Below are positions 19,417-26,892 of a stretch of 64,000 nucleotides of DNA, in pieces. Origin of the DNA: Geodermatophilus obscurus DSM 43160 (GTDB taxonomy: Bacteria; Actinomycetota; Actinomycetes; Mycobacteriales; Geodermatophilaceae); NCBI RefSeq assembly GCF_000025345.1, contig NC_013757.1, positions 558,001 to 622,000 on the forward strand. The letters are read 5' to 3'. The notes under the pieces were generated by a model, which saw nothing but the letters and a program-made list of their open reading frames with translations, was not told where the DNA came from and searched no databases. Numbering within the stretch: the stretch's first letter is position 1; every line of letters begins with the position of its first letter. The position numbers were made by a program, and so were the translations under genes.

Positions 19417-20571
19417 TCAGTCCAGCCGCTCCCCGATCGCCCGGCGCAGCTCCTCGGCGCCCTCGCCGGTCAGCGCGGACACCGGGACGGCGTCGGGATA
19501 GGCCGCCCGCAGCGCGGCCAGCCAGCCCTCCGGGGCGACGTCCACCTTGTTGAGCGCCAGCAGCTCGGGGTGGTCGCGCGCGCCGATCTCGTGGAGCACC
19601 CCGCGCACGGCGGTCACCTGGTCCATGGCGTCGGGCGCGGAGGCGTCGACGACGTGCAGCACGAGGTCGGCGTCGACGACCTCCTCGAGGGTGGAGCGGA
19701 AGGCGTCGACCAGCTGGTGCGGCAGGTGGCGGACGAACCCGACGGTGTCGGTGAGGGTGTACGGCCGGCCGTCGGGGGTCCGGGTGCGGCGGACCGTCGG
19801 GTCGAGCGTGGCGAACAGCGCGTCCTGCACCAGGACGTCGGCGCCGGCGAGCCGGTTCAGCAGCGCCGACTTCCCGGCGTTGGTGTAGCCGGTGAGCGCC
19901 ACCGAGGGCACCCGGTTGCGGCGCCGCCGCGAGCGGGTGCGCTCCCGCCGCCGTGCGGTGTCCTGCACCTGCCGGCGCAGCAGCGTCATCCGCCGCCGCA
20001 GGTGCCGACGGCGCGACTCCAGCTGCTGCTCACCGGGGCCGCGGACGCCGATGCCCGCGCCGCCCGCGGTGCGCCCGCCACCGACCCGGGACATCTCCAC
20101 GCCGTGCCCGGTCAGCCGCGGCAGCTGGTAGGCCAGCTGGGCCAGCTCGACCTGCGCCTTGCCCTCGGAGCTGCGCGCGTGCTGGGCGAAGATGTCGAGG
20201 ATCAGCGCCGTCCGGTCGACCACCCGCGCGCCGAGCCGCTCCTCGAGGTTGCGCACCTGCGCGGGGGAGAGCTCGCCGTCGGCGATGACCAGGCCGGCGT
20301 CGCGGTCGCGCACCAGGTCGGCGAGCTCGGCCACCTTGCCCGACCCCAGGTAGGTCGCCGGGTCGGGCCGGTCGCGGGGCTGCACCAGCCGGCCGACGAC
20401 GGCCACCCCGTCGGTCTCGGCCAGCCGCTCCAGCTCGTCGAGCGGGTCGGCCGCGCCGCGCCCGCCGTCCCGCAGGCCGAGCAGCACCGCGCGGGCGCCG
20501 TCCGGTCCGCCGTCCCCGTCGCGGTTCCCGTCCTGCGCGACCTCGCTGCCCAGCAGCCACGTCCCTGGCAT
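19417..20571 (-). CDS. hflX: GTPase HflX
   Basis: The 384-residue protein has the HflX N-terminal domain ('YLGSGKVAELADLV', 'DGELSPAQVRNLEERLG'), the glycine-rich 'GAGIGVRGPGEQQLESRRR' linker and a TrmE-type G domain with G1 'GYTNAGKS', G3 'DTVGF' and G4 'NKVD'. HflX binds the 50S subunit and splits stalled ribosomes under stress. ATG 20571 is preceded by GGGAGA at good spacing; an upstream GTG 20598 would add 9 residues. Confidence 0.94.
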   Translation of the reverse strand: MPGTWLLGSEVAQDGNRDGDGGPDGARAVLLGLRDGGRGAADPLDELERLAETDGVAVVGRLVQPRDRPDPATYLGSGKVAELADLVRDRDAGLVIADGELSPAQVRNLEERLGARVVDRTALILDIFAQHARSSEGKAQVELAQLAYQLPRLTGHGVEMSRVGGGRTAGGAGIGVRGPGEQQLESRRRHLRRRMTLLRRQVQDTARRRERTRSRRRRNRVPSVALTGYTNAGKSALLNRLAGADVLVQDALFATLDPTVRRTRTPDGRPYTLTDTVGFVRHLPHQLVDAFRSTLEEVVDADLVLHVVDASAPDAMDQVTAVRGVLHEIGARDHPELLALNKVDVAPEGWLAALRAAYPDAVPVSALTGEGAEELRRAIGERLD

Positions 20572-20748
20572 GTGCGTCTCCCGAAACCCGGGTGGCACCG
20601 TCTGCTCCGGCGTCCTCAGCCTCGTTCCCCGGATGGCGGGCCGCCACCGGAGCGCGGGGTCGACCGACGCGCGCCGGAGACACCGCCGGGACCGGGGACC
20701 CCGGCGCCCGTACCCGGACGCGCCGCCCTCGGCTCCGCGCCGTAGCCG

Positions 20749-21768
20749 CTACGGGAGGAACAGCATCGTGTCGCCGAACTCGTGCCACAGGTACCCGCCC
20801 GCGGCGGCCCGGGCGTAGGCCTCGTCCACCAACTCGCGGCCGGCCACCGCCTCGAGCAGCAGCAGGTGGCTGGCGTCGGGCGCGTGCAGCCCGGTGAGCA
20901 GGCCGGAGACGGCGCGGGCCGGACGGTCGGGGCCCAGCACGAGGTCGGTCCAGCCGGCCGCGGCGCGGGTGACGCCGTCCTCGCCGGTCGCCGTCTCCAG
21001 CGCGCGGGTGACCGTCGTCCCCACGGCGACGACCCGGCTCCCGGCCGCGCGGGTGGCGTTCACCAGCCGGGCGGTGACCTCGGGCACCCGGTAGCGCTCC
21101 GGCATCGGCGGCTCGTGCAGCTCGGGGCTGGAGACGCCGGCGTGCAGCACCACCGGGACGACGGGGACCCCGCGGGCCATCAGCCGCACCAGCACGCGGT
21201 CGGTGAACGGCCGCCCGGCGCTGGCGTTCTCCGCGCTGCCGGGCTCGGTGGCGTAGACGTTCTGCGCCTCGGCCAGCGGGACCGCGGCGCTGAGGTGGCC
21301 GTAGCGGATGGGCGTGCCGTGCCGCCGCAGGAGCTCGGCCACGGCGACGTCCGGATCGGGGCGGGCCCGCCACAGCCGCGACGCCCGCGCCGGGGCGGGG
21401 AAGCCCTCGAGCAGCCGCAGCCGGACCCTGCCCGGCAGGTCGAGCACCGTGCCGGGCTCCACACCACGGTCCGGGCCGTCGTTGTCCGGACGGCGCAGCT
21501 CCACGACCCAGTCGCCGTCGTCCAGCGCGGTGGAGACGTGCAGCGGGGCGCGGACGCCGTCGGCCCGCCGGGCGTCGAGGCGCGCCGGCAGCGTGGCCGA
21601 GGTGTTGACGACGACGAGGTCGCCGGGCTCGAGCAGCTCGGGCAGGTCACGGAAGGTCGTCTCGGTGGTGCCGCCCGGCCGGACCGCCATCAGCCGGACG
21701 CCGTCGCGGGCCAGGCCCCGGCGCTCCGGCGGTGCGCTCGCCTCCGCGCCCATGGTGAAGGCGGTCAT
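20749..21768 (-). CDS. Divergent QueA-like S-adenosylmethionine:tRNA ribosyltransferase-isomerase family protein
   Basis: The 339-residue protein keeps QueA landmarks: 'GDLVVVNTSATLPARL' (canonical DxLVVNxTRVxPARL), 'YGHLSAAVPLAEAQNVYA' and 'GYLWHEFGDTMLFLP' at the C-terminus (canonical FxSYGDxMLI). The substrate loop AAPTAGLHF of true QueA is replaced by 'ENASAGRPF'. QueA builds the queuosine precursor; no other queuosine genes are in the window, so this actinobacterial variant may have another role. Its start overlaps the SDR stop by 4 bp, so it sits in a SoxR-linked operon. Confidence 0.75.
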   Translation of the reverse strand: MTAFTMGAEASAPPERRGLARDGVRLMAVRPGGTTETTFRDLPELLEPGDLVVVNTSATLPARLDARRADGVRAPLHVSTALDDGDWVVELRRPDNDGPDRGVEPGTVLDLPGRVRLRLLEGFPAPARASRLWRARPDPDVAVAELLRRHGTPIRYGHLSAAVPLAEAQNVYATEPGSAENASAGRPFTDRVLVRLMARGVPVVPVVLHAGVSSPELHEPPMPERYRVPEVTARLVNATRAAGSRVVAVGTTVTRALETATGEDGVTRAAAGWTDLVLGPDRPARAVSGLLTGLHAPDASHLLLLEAVAGRELVDEAYARAAAGGYLWHEFGDTMLFLP

Positions 21769-22511
21769 CGGACGGCCTCGGCAGCCAGTGGAAGGACCTC
21801 GCTGCCCCCCGCCGCTCGCAGGCTCGCGGCGGGACCCTGCAGGGAGGCCACCCGGTAGCGGCCGCTGGGCAGGTCGCCGTCGATCAGCCGCAGCAGCGCC
21901 GGGACGACGGCCGCGGGCTCCGGCAGCCCGGTCGCGCCGGGGTCGGCCGCGCGGTGCATGTCGGTGGCCATGTCGCCCGGGTCGACGGCGTACACCCGCA
22001 GGCCGGGGTGCTCGACGGCGAGGACGGCGCTCAGCCGGTCGAGCGCGGCCTTGCTGGCGCCGTAGCCGCCCCACCCCTCGTAGGCCTCGACCGCGGCGTC
22101 GCTGCTGACGTCGAGCACCACCCCGCGTGCCCGCTCGAGCGCCGGCAGCACCGCCTGGACCAGGGCGAGCGGGGCGACGGTGTTGACCGCCAGCACCCGC
22201 TCGAGGGCCGTGGGCGGCAGTTCCGCCAGCCGGGGCAGCGGGGTGGGGCCGAGCTCGCTGGCGTTGTTGACCAGCAGGTCGAGCCGGCCGGGGACGGCAG
22301 CGGCGAGGGCGGCCCGGTGGGCGGGGTCGGCGACGTCGCCGGCCACGGCGGTGACCAGGTCGGGCCGGGGGAGCGCGGCGACGCCGGCCGCCAGCCGGTC
22401 GGGGTCGCGGCCGTCGACGACGAGCCGCCAGCCGCGGCGGTTCAGGGCCTCGGCGAGGGCGGCGCCGAGCCCACGGGAGGCGCCGGTGACGAGTGCGGTG
22501 GAAGGTGTCAT
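21765..22511 (-). CDS. Short-chain dehydrogenase/reductase, probable SoxR target
   Basis: The 248-residue Rossmann protein has the coenzyme motif 'TGASRGLG', structural 'NNAS' and catalytic Ser with 'YGASK' (Tyr-x3-Lys). The cofactor is NAD(P). It starts at ATG 22511, divergent from soxR with a perfect soxbox between, so redox-cycling compounds probably induce it. The C-terminal ~25 codons (LQGPAASLRAAGG...) read through a reversed copy of the GCAGGGTCCCGCCGCGAG intergenic repeat, which looks like a recruited or extended tail. The QueA-like gene follows with a 4-bp overlap. Confidence 0.87.
   Translation of the reverse strand: MTPSTALVTGASRGLGAALAEALNRRGWRLVVDGRDPDRLAAGVAALPRPDLVTAVAGDVADPAHRAALAAAVPGRLDLLVNNASELGPTPLPRLAELPPTALERVLAVNTVAPLALVQAVLPALERARGVVLDVSSDAAVEAYEGWGGYGASKAALDRLSAVLAVEHPGLRVYAVDPGDMATDMHRAADPGATGLPEPAAVVPALLRLIDGDLPSGRYRVASLQGPAASLRAAGGSEVLPLAAEAVR
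21796..21846. repeat. Intergenic-type repeat embedded in the SDR coding end
   Basis: The sequence CCGCTCGCAGGCTCGCGGCG then GGACCCTGCAGG is the reverse complement of the GCAGGGTCCCGCCGCGAG half of the repeat seen at 57004, 41509 and 54343. Here it is translated as the SDR C-terminus. Confidence 0.55.
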
Positions 22512-22526
22512 GGCGCTACCGTCGAG

Positions 22527-22544
22527 CCTCAAGCCGACTTGAGG
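22527..22544. promoter_or_regulatory. SoxR operator (soxbox)
   Basis: CCTCAAGCCGACTTGAGG is a perfect 7-4-7 dyad. Both arms are identical to the arms of the E. coli soxS soxbox (CCTCAAG/CTTGAGG). It sits 15 bp in front of soxR (start 22560) and 15 bp from the divergent SDR start, so both promoters should be controlled from it. Confidence 0.9.
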
Positions 22545-22559
22545 TCAAGGGGAGGCGTC

Positions 22560-23027
22560 GTGGACGGGCTGACCATCGGGCAGGTGGCCGAGCGGTCGGG
22601 GATGGCCGTCTCCGCGCTGCGCTACTACGAGGCGCAGGGCCTGGTCACCGCCACCCGCACGGCCGGCGGGGCCCGGCGCTTCCCCCGCAGCGTGCTGCGC
22701 CGGCTGGCGTTCGTCCGCGCCGCGCAGAACGTCGGGCTCACGCTGCCGGAGATCCGCGAGGCGCTGGCCACGCTGCCGGACGGGCGGACGCCGTCGGGCC
22801 GCGACTGGGCCCGGCTCTCGGAGTCCTGGCGGGAGCGGCTCGACGAGCGGATCGCGGCGCTGGTGCAGCTGCGGGACGGGCTGTCGTCCTGCATCGGCTG
22901 CGGCTGCCTGTCGCTGACCCGGTGCGGTCTGTACAACCCCGGCGACGTCGCCGGCGCGGAGGGGCCGGGTGCGCGACGGCTGTCCCCGGCGCTGCGGCGG
23001 GAGCCGCCGACCTCCAACGCCGGGTGA
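22560..23027 (+). CDS. soxR: Redox-sensitive MerR-family regulator SoxR
   Basis: The 155-residue regulator has an N-terminal MerR helix-turn-helix ('TIGQVAERSGMAVSALRYYE'), a dimerisation helix and the [2Fe-2S] motif CIGCGCLSLTRCGLYNPGD with Cys111, 114, 116 and 122. Oxidation of the cluster by redox-active compounds switches on target promoters. It starts at GTG 22560, beside its operator. Actinobacterial SoxR usually controls a few oxidoreductases directly rather than soxS; the divergent SDR fits this. Its stop is inside the first of three 23-bp tandem repeats. Confidence 0.95.
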   Translation: MDGLTIGQVAERSGMAVSALRYYEAQGLVTATRTAGGARRFPRSVLRRLAFVRAAQNVGLTLPEIREALATLPDGRTPSGRDWARLSESWRERLDERIAALVQLRDGLSSCIGCGCLSLTRCGLYNPGDVAGAEGPGARRLSPALRREPPTSNAG

Positions 23028-23073
23028 CCGCTGCGACGGACGCCGGGTGACCACCGGAACCGACGCCGGGTGA
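23017..23073. repeat. Three-copy 23-bp tandem repeat at the soxR stop
   Basis: ACGCCGGGTGA begins at 23017, 23040 and 23063, a period of exactly 23 bp, and flanking bases are partly conserved. The first copy supplies the soxR stop codon. The array ends 47 bp before the next gene. Confidence 0.8.
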
Positions 23074-23119
23074 TCGTCCCGGTGTCGCACGCCCCGCGCG
23101 TGCGGGAGAGGATCGCGGC

Positions 23120-23920
23120 GTGACGGTGATGCCGGCTGCGTTCCTCGGCCATGGCAACCCGATGAACGCCATCGAGGACAACCGCTACACGCGGGCCTGG
23201 CGCGTGTTCGGCCAGGCGGTGCCACGGCCGCGGGCGATCCTCGTCGTCTCGGCGCACTGGTACCTGCACGCCACCGCGATGACCGCGATGCCCCGGCCGC
23301 GCACCATCCACGACTTCTACGGCTTCCCACGCGAGCTCTACGACGTCGACTACGGGGCACCCGGACTGCCCGAGCTGTACGAGGAGGTCGCCGACGTCGT
23401 CCACCCGACGTGGGTCGGCGCCGACCTCGACAGCTGGGGCATCGACCACGGTGCCTGGTCGGTGCTGCGGCACGCCTTCCCGGACGCCGACGTGCCGGTG
23501 GTGCAGCTGTCCGTCAACGCGCTCGAGCCGGCCGACCACCACCTGCGGCTGGGCGCCGCGCTGGCGCCGCTGCGGGAGGACGGCGTGCTGGTGATCGGCA
23601 GCGGCAACGTCGTCCACAACCTGGCCGCGGTGAGCCGCACGATGCCCGACAGCGGGTACGACTGGGCGCACCGCTTCGACGAGCGGGTGCGCGAGCTGAT
23701 GCTGGAGCGGCCGACCGAGGTCGCCGCCCTCGACGGGCACCCGGACGCCACCCTCGCCGTCCCCACCCCCGAGCACCTCCTGCCGCTGCTCTACGTCGCC
23801 GGGATCGCGGGGGCGACCGGCACGACGGCGGAGCTACTGGTCGACGGGTTCACCGACGGCTCGCTGTCGATGGCGTCCTATACCGTCGGCATGACGCCCC
23901 CCGTCGTCGACGTCGGCTGA
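23120..23920 (+). CDS. Class III extradiol dioxygenase (LigB/DODA-type)
   Basis: The 266-residue protein opens with 'FLGHGNPMNAI' (His11) and keeps 'VVSAHWYLH', 'SWGIDHGAWSVL' and 'GSGNVVHNL', the conserved His set that binds non-haem iron or zinc in the YgiD/4,5-DOPA dioxygenase group. It would cleave catechol-type rings; the physiological substrate is unknown. Start GTG 23120. It is downstream of soxR in the same direction but separated by the 23-bp repeat array, so co-regulation is possible but unproven. Confidence 0.87.
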   Translation: MTVMPAAFLGHGNPMNAIEDNRYTRAWRVFGQAVPRPRAILVVSAHWYLHATAMTAMPRPRTIHDFYGFPRELYDVDYGAPGLPELYEEVADVVHPTWVGADLDSWGIDHGAWSVLRHAFPDADVPVVQLSVNALEPADHHLRLGAALAPLREDGVLVIGSGNVVHNLAAVSRTMPDSGYDWAHRFDERVRELMLERPTEVAALDGHPDATLAVPTPEHLLPLLYVAGIAGATGTTAELLVDGFTDGSLSMASYTVGMTPPVVDVG

Positions 23921-23927
23921 CCGGCGC

Positions 23928-24200
23928 CTACCCGGCGGCCGCGGGCGGTTCCGGGGTCCCTGCGTCGCTGATCCGCGGGAAGGGTCGCGTGGAGAAGACC
24001 ACCTCGACCGGCAGGCCGAAGAACTCGGCGATGCGCAGCGCCAGGTGCAGGCTGGGGTTGTACTCGCCGCGCTCCAGGTAGCCGACCGTCTGGTAGTGCA
24101 CGCCGAGGGCGTCGGCGAGCTCGCGTCGGGTGACGCCCTGCTCGGCGCGCAGCAGCGCGATCCGGTTGTAGACGGCGTCCCCGGACTTGTCGCCGCTCAC
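23928..24200 (-). CDS. XRE-family helix-turn-helix regulator
   Basis: The 90-residue DNA-binding protein has HTH 'VTRRELADALGVHYQTVGYL' and continues 'ERGEYNPSLHLALRIAEFF', the short YozG/XRE type often paired with ABC-2 or DUF2178 membrane genes. Start GTG 24200 overlaps the truncated ABC permease stop as GTGA, so it was once the last gene of that operon. It presumably regulated the now-broken transporter unit. Confidence 0.85.
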   Translation of the reverse strand: MSGDKSGDAVYNRIALLRAEQGVTRRELADALGVHYQTVGYLERGEYNPSLHLALRIAEFFGLPVEVVFSTRPFPRISDAGTPEPPAAAG

Positions 24201-24667
24201 CGCACCCACTGGCCGGCCGTGTCGCGGGCGGCGGCGACCTGGGAGCCGGACTGCCGGCGGGCCATCCGGCGCAGCACCACCGGGGTCACCAGCAGGCCCG
24301 CGACCGCCCAGGCGGTGAGCACGACGGCGACGTGCCCGGTGCGCCACGACCCCGTCAGTTCGACTGCGGCGGCGGCCTCGGGGAGGAACGCCGAACGCAT
24401 GCCCAGCCCGAGCCAGTAGACCGGGAAGACCTGCGCCACCGCCTGCACCCAGCCCCACAGCGCCTGCACCGGGAAGAAGATCCCCGAGATGGCGGTCAGC
24501 AGCAGGGCGGGCAGCATGCCCCAGCTGCTGAGCTTCTGGACGTTCGGCAGCACGGCACCCAGCAGCACCATGCCCAGCGGCATCGTCGCCGCCATCCCCA
24601 GCAGGAGCACCCAGACCGCGGTCAGCCACCCTGCCGCTCCGCCCGGCATGACGCCGTCGAGGATCAT
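24197..24667 (-). pseudogene. ABC-2 type permease, N-terminally truncated
   Basis: The 156 residues resemble only the C-terminal portion of an ABC-2 exporter permease: hydrophobic segments 'GWLTAVWVLLLGMAATMPLG', 'LPALLLTAISGIFFPVQAL' and 'VAVVLTAWAVAGLLVTPVV', with 'GMRSAFLP' between. Full members have about 250 residues and six helices. A stop codon lies five codons upstream of ATG 24667, and the divergent gene on the other strand begins in the same place, also without its start. No ATPase gene is present. I infer loss of the 5' half by deletion or rearrangement. Confidence 0.65.
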
Positions 24668-24690
24668 GGCTGGCGCTGGTCATCCCGCTG

Positions 24691-25467
24691 GTGGACGTCG
24701 CGCTGGCCCTGTCCGGAGTGCTGTCGCTGCGGACCGGCATCGTCGTGGCGCTGGTCCTGGAGGCGCTCTTCGCCGTCGTCCTGGTCGTCGAGGCGGCCGC
24801 CTTCCGCCGGGCGTACCGGGCGACGCGGCAGCGTGGTGCTGGCCGGCGCACGGGTCTCGTGGCGGGAGCGGAGGCCGTCTGGCCACCGGTGCTCCTCCGG
24901 CTGGTCCGCGCGGAGGCCGGGGTGATCCGGGCGCTGTGGTGGGCCGTCCGGCGCCGCTCGGCCGTCGGGCCGGACGACGTGCCGCTGCCCTACGCCGGCC
25001 GCTTCGGCCTGGTCCTCGGCGCGGTGACCGCCCTCGGCGTGCTGGAGACGGCGGTCGTCCACGTGCTGCTGCCGTGGGAGATCGCGCGGTGGGTCCTGCT
25101 GGTCGTGTCGTTCTACGGGCTGGTCCGGGTGCTCGGCTCCGGGTTGTCGCTGTTCCAGCACCCGCACGTGCTGCGCGACGGCGAGCTGGTGCTGCGCTCC
25201 GGGCACCTGCACCCCATCGCCGTCCCGCTGGCCGGCCTGGTCTCGGCCCGGCGCAGCACGGAGTCCGAGCACGGGCGGACCGTCGTCCGGAACGGCGACC
25301 GGCTGGTGCTCTCGGTCATGGGCGACACGGACGTGGAACTGCGCTTCGACCCGCCGGTGCCGGTGGCCGGGCAGGACGAGCCGGTGGCCCGCGTCGCCTT
25401 CTGGGCCGACGACCCGCAGGCGGTGGTCCGGCTGCTCCGCGACCGCGCCGTCCCGGCCGGCCGCTGA
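24691..25467 (+). CDS. Actinobacterial membrane protein, probably 5'-truncated
   Basis: The 258 residues from GTG 24691 include a leading hydrophobic segment 'GIVVALVLEALFAVVLVVEA', two more near 110-150 ('VLGAVTALGVLETAVVHVLL', 'WVLLVVSFYGLVRVL') and a soluble C-terminal beta-rich domain. The frame is open back to 24652 (reading WLALVIPL before the GTG) without any ATG/GTG and then meets TGA. No Shine-Dalgarno is seen. It may have lost its true start at the same junction that truncated the ABC permease. The family function is unknown. Confidence 0.6.
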   Translation: MDVALALSGVLSLRTGIVVALVLEALFAVVLVVEAAAFRRAYRATRQRGAGRRTGLVAGAEAVWPPVLLRLVRAEAGVIRALWWAVRRRSAVGPDDVPLPYAGRFGLVLGAVTALGVLETAVVHVLLPWEIARWVLLVVSFYGLVRVLGSGLSLFQHPHVLRDGELVLRSGHLHPIAVPLAGLVSARRSTESEHGRTVVRNGDRLVLSVMGDTDVELRFDPPVPVAGQDEPVARVAFWADDPQAVVRLLRDRAVPAGR

Positions 25468-25483
25468 CGTTCCCGCGGGAACG
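25468..25483. terminator. Palindrome after the membrane-protein gene
   Basis: CGTTCCCGCGGGAACG is a perfect 16-bp palindrome beginning one base after the stop codon. It lies between two convergent genes and could act as a bidirectional terminator, although it has no U-tract. Confidence 0.4.
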
Positions 25484-25559
25484 CCGGACACGGGACCGCG
25501 CCACCTCACGGTAGAGCCTTCGGGCGTCTCCGCAGGAACGCCAGGCGGGGTCGCGGGCG

Positions 25560-26819
25560 TCAGCGCGGGTGCGCGAGCCCCGCGGTCAGCCGCACGACCT
25601 CGCCGACCACCCAGACGGCAGGCGGGCGGATGCCCTCGTCGGCCAGGGTCTTCCCCAAACCGGCGAGCGTGGTGCGCACCGCGTGCTGGGTCGGCGTCGA
25701 GCCGTCGGCGACGACGGCCACCGGCGTCTCCGGCGCGCGGCCGTGCTCGACCAGCGCCGCGGCGATCGCCGGTGCGGTGTCGACGCCCATCAGGACGACG
25801 ATGGTGCCGCGCAGCCGGCCCAGTGCCGCCCAGTCGACGAGGGACTGCGGGTGACCCGGCGGCACGTGCCCGGAGACGACGACGAACTCGTGGGTCAGTC
25901 CGCGGTGGGTGACCGGGATGCCGGCCAGCCCGGGAACGCCGATCGCGCTGGTCACCCCGGGCACCACCTCCACCGGCACGCCCGCGGCGACACAGGCCTC
26001 GAGCTCCTCCATGCCGCGGCCGAAGACGAACGGGTCGCCGCCCTTGAGCCGCACCACCCGCTTCCCGGCCCGGGCGTGCTCGACCAGCAGCGCGTTGATC
26101 TGCTCCTGCGCCATGTACCGGCCGCGCGGCAGCTTCGAGGCGTCGATGACCTCCACGTCGGCCGGCAGCGAGGCCAGCAGCGACTGCGGCGCGAGGTGGT
26201 CGGCGAGGACGACGTCGGCCTGCGACACCGCCTGCTGGCCGCGCACGGTGATCAGCCCGGGGTCACCGGGGCCGCCGCCGACGAGGACGACCGAGCCCGG
26301 CCGCCCGCCGGGAGCCTCCCGCCCCGCGTGGTCGCGGATGGTGCCGTCGGTCAGGCCGGCCAGCACCGCGTCCCGCACACCGACCGCGCGCTGCGGGTCG
26401 CCGCCGCCGTGCACGCCGACGACGAGGTCGCCCTGCCGTCCGACCGCGGGGGTCCACACGCTGGACGCCGACCGGTCGTCGGCGCGGGCGCAGAACACCC
26501 GCGACCGCTCGGCCTCCTCGGCGACCGCCGCGTTGACCACGGGGTCGTCGGTCGCGGCCACCGCGTACCACGCGCCGTCCAGGTCGCCCGCCTCGTAGCG
26601 GCGGCGCACCCAGGTGACCGCGCCCGGGCCGACCAGTGCCTCCAGCGCCGGCGTCACCTCGGGGCTGACCACCGTGACCCGGGCGCGGGCCTCCAGCAGC
26701 CCGGCGACGCGGCGGTGCGCCACCTGCCCGCCGCCCACGACGACCACCTCCCGGTCCAGCAGCCGCAGCCCGACCGGGTAGACCACCCCGCTCGCGGGGT
26801 CGACCGGGGTGGCGCTCAC
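25560..26819 (-). CDS. cobA: Siroheme synthase-type fusion: precorrin-2 dehydrogenase/uroporphyrinogen-III C-methyltransferase
   Basis: The 419-residue protein has an N-terminal CysG/Met8 NAD-binding domain ('VVVVGGGQVAHRRVAGLLEA', about 25-45) and a C-terminal SUMT domain from about 175 ('VVLVGGGPGDPGLITVRG', 'VVRLKGGDPFVFGRG', 'VPGVTSAIGVP'). SUMT makes precorrin-2, the entry point to cobalamin and siroheme. The dehydrogenase half would also serve siroheme, so cysG is an equally valid name. It is the last gene of the riboswitch-led cobalamin operon, 73 bp after cobT with a repeat in the gap. Start GTG 26819. Confidence 0.95.
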   Translation of the reverse strand: MSATPVDPASGVVYPVGLRLLDREVVVVGGGQVAHRRVAGLLEARARVTVVSPEVTPALEALVGPGAVTWVRRRYEAGDLDGAWYAVAATDDPVVNAAVAEEAERSRVFCARADDRSASSVWTPAVGRQGDLVVGVHGGGDPQRAVGVRDAVLAGLTDGTIRDHAGREAPGGRPGSVVLVGGGPGDPGLITVRGQQAVSQADVVLADHLAPQSLLASLPADVEVIDASKLPRGRYMAQEQINALLVEHARAGKRVVRLKGGDPFVFGRGMEELEACVAAGVPVEVVPGVTSAIGVPGLAGIPVTHRGLTHEFVVVSGHVPPGHPQSLVDWAALGRLRGTIVVLMGVDTAPAIAAALVEHGRAPETPVAVVADGSTPTQHAVRTTLAGLGKTLADEGIRPPAVWVVGEVVRLTAGLAHPR

Positions 26820-26892
26820 GATCGCTCCTCGCCGGCGCTCGTCGCGGCCGCGAGCGGCGCTGCTGAGCCCACGCGTGAGCTCGCGAGCTCGC
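26820..26892. repeat. Intercistronic repeat between cobT and cobA
   Basis: The gap contains CTCCTCGCCGGCGCTCGTCG and GTGAGCTCGCGAGCTCGCTC. These parallel the cobO-chelatase gap at 34199-34274 (CTCCTCGCTGGCGCTCGTCG, GTGAGCTCGCACGCTCGCTC). It is self-complementary in part and can fold in the mRNA. Confidence 0.65.
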
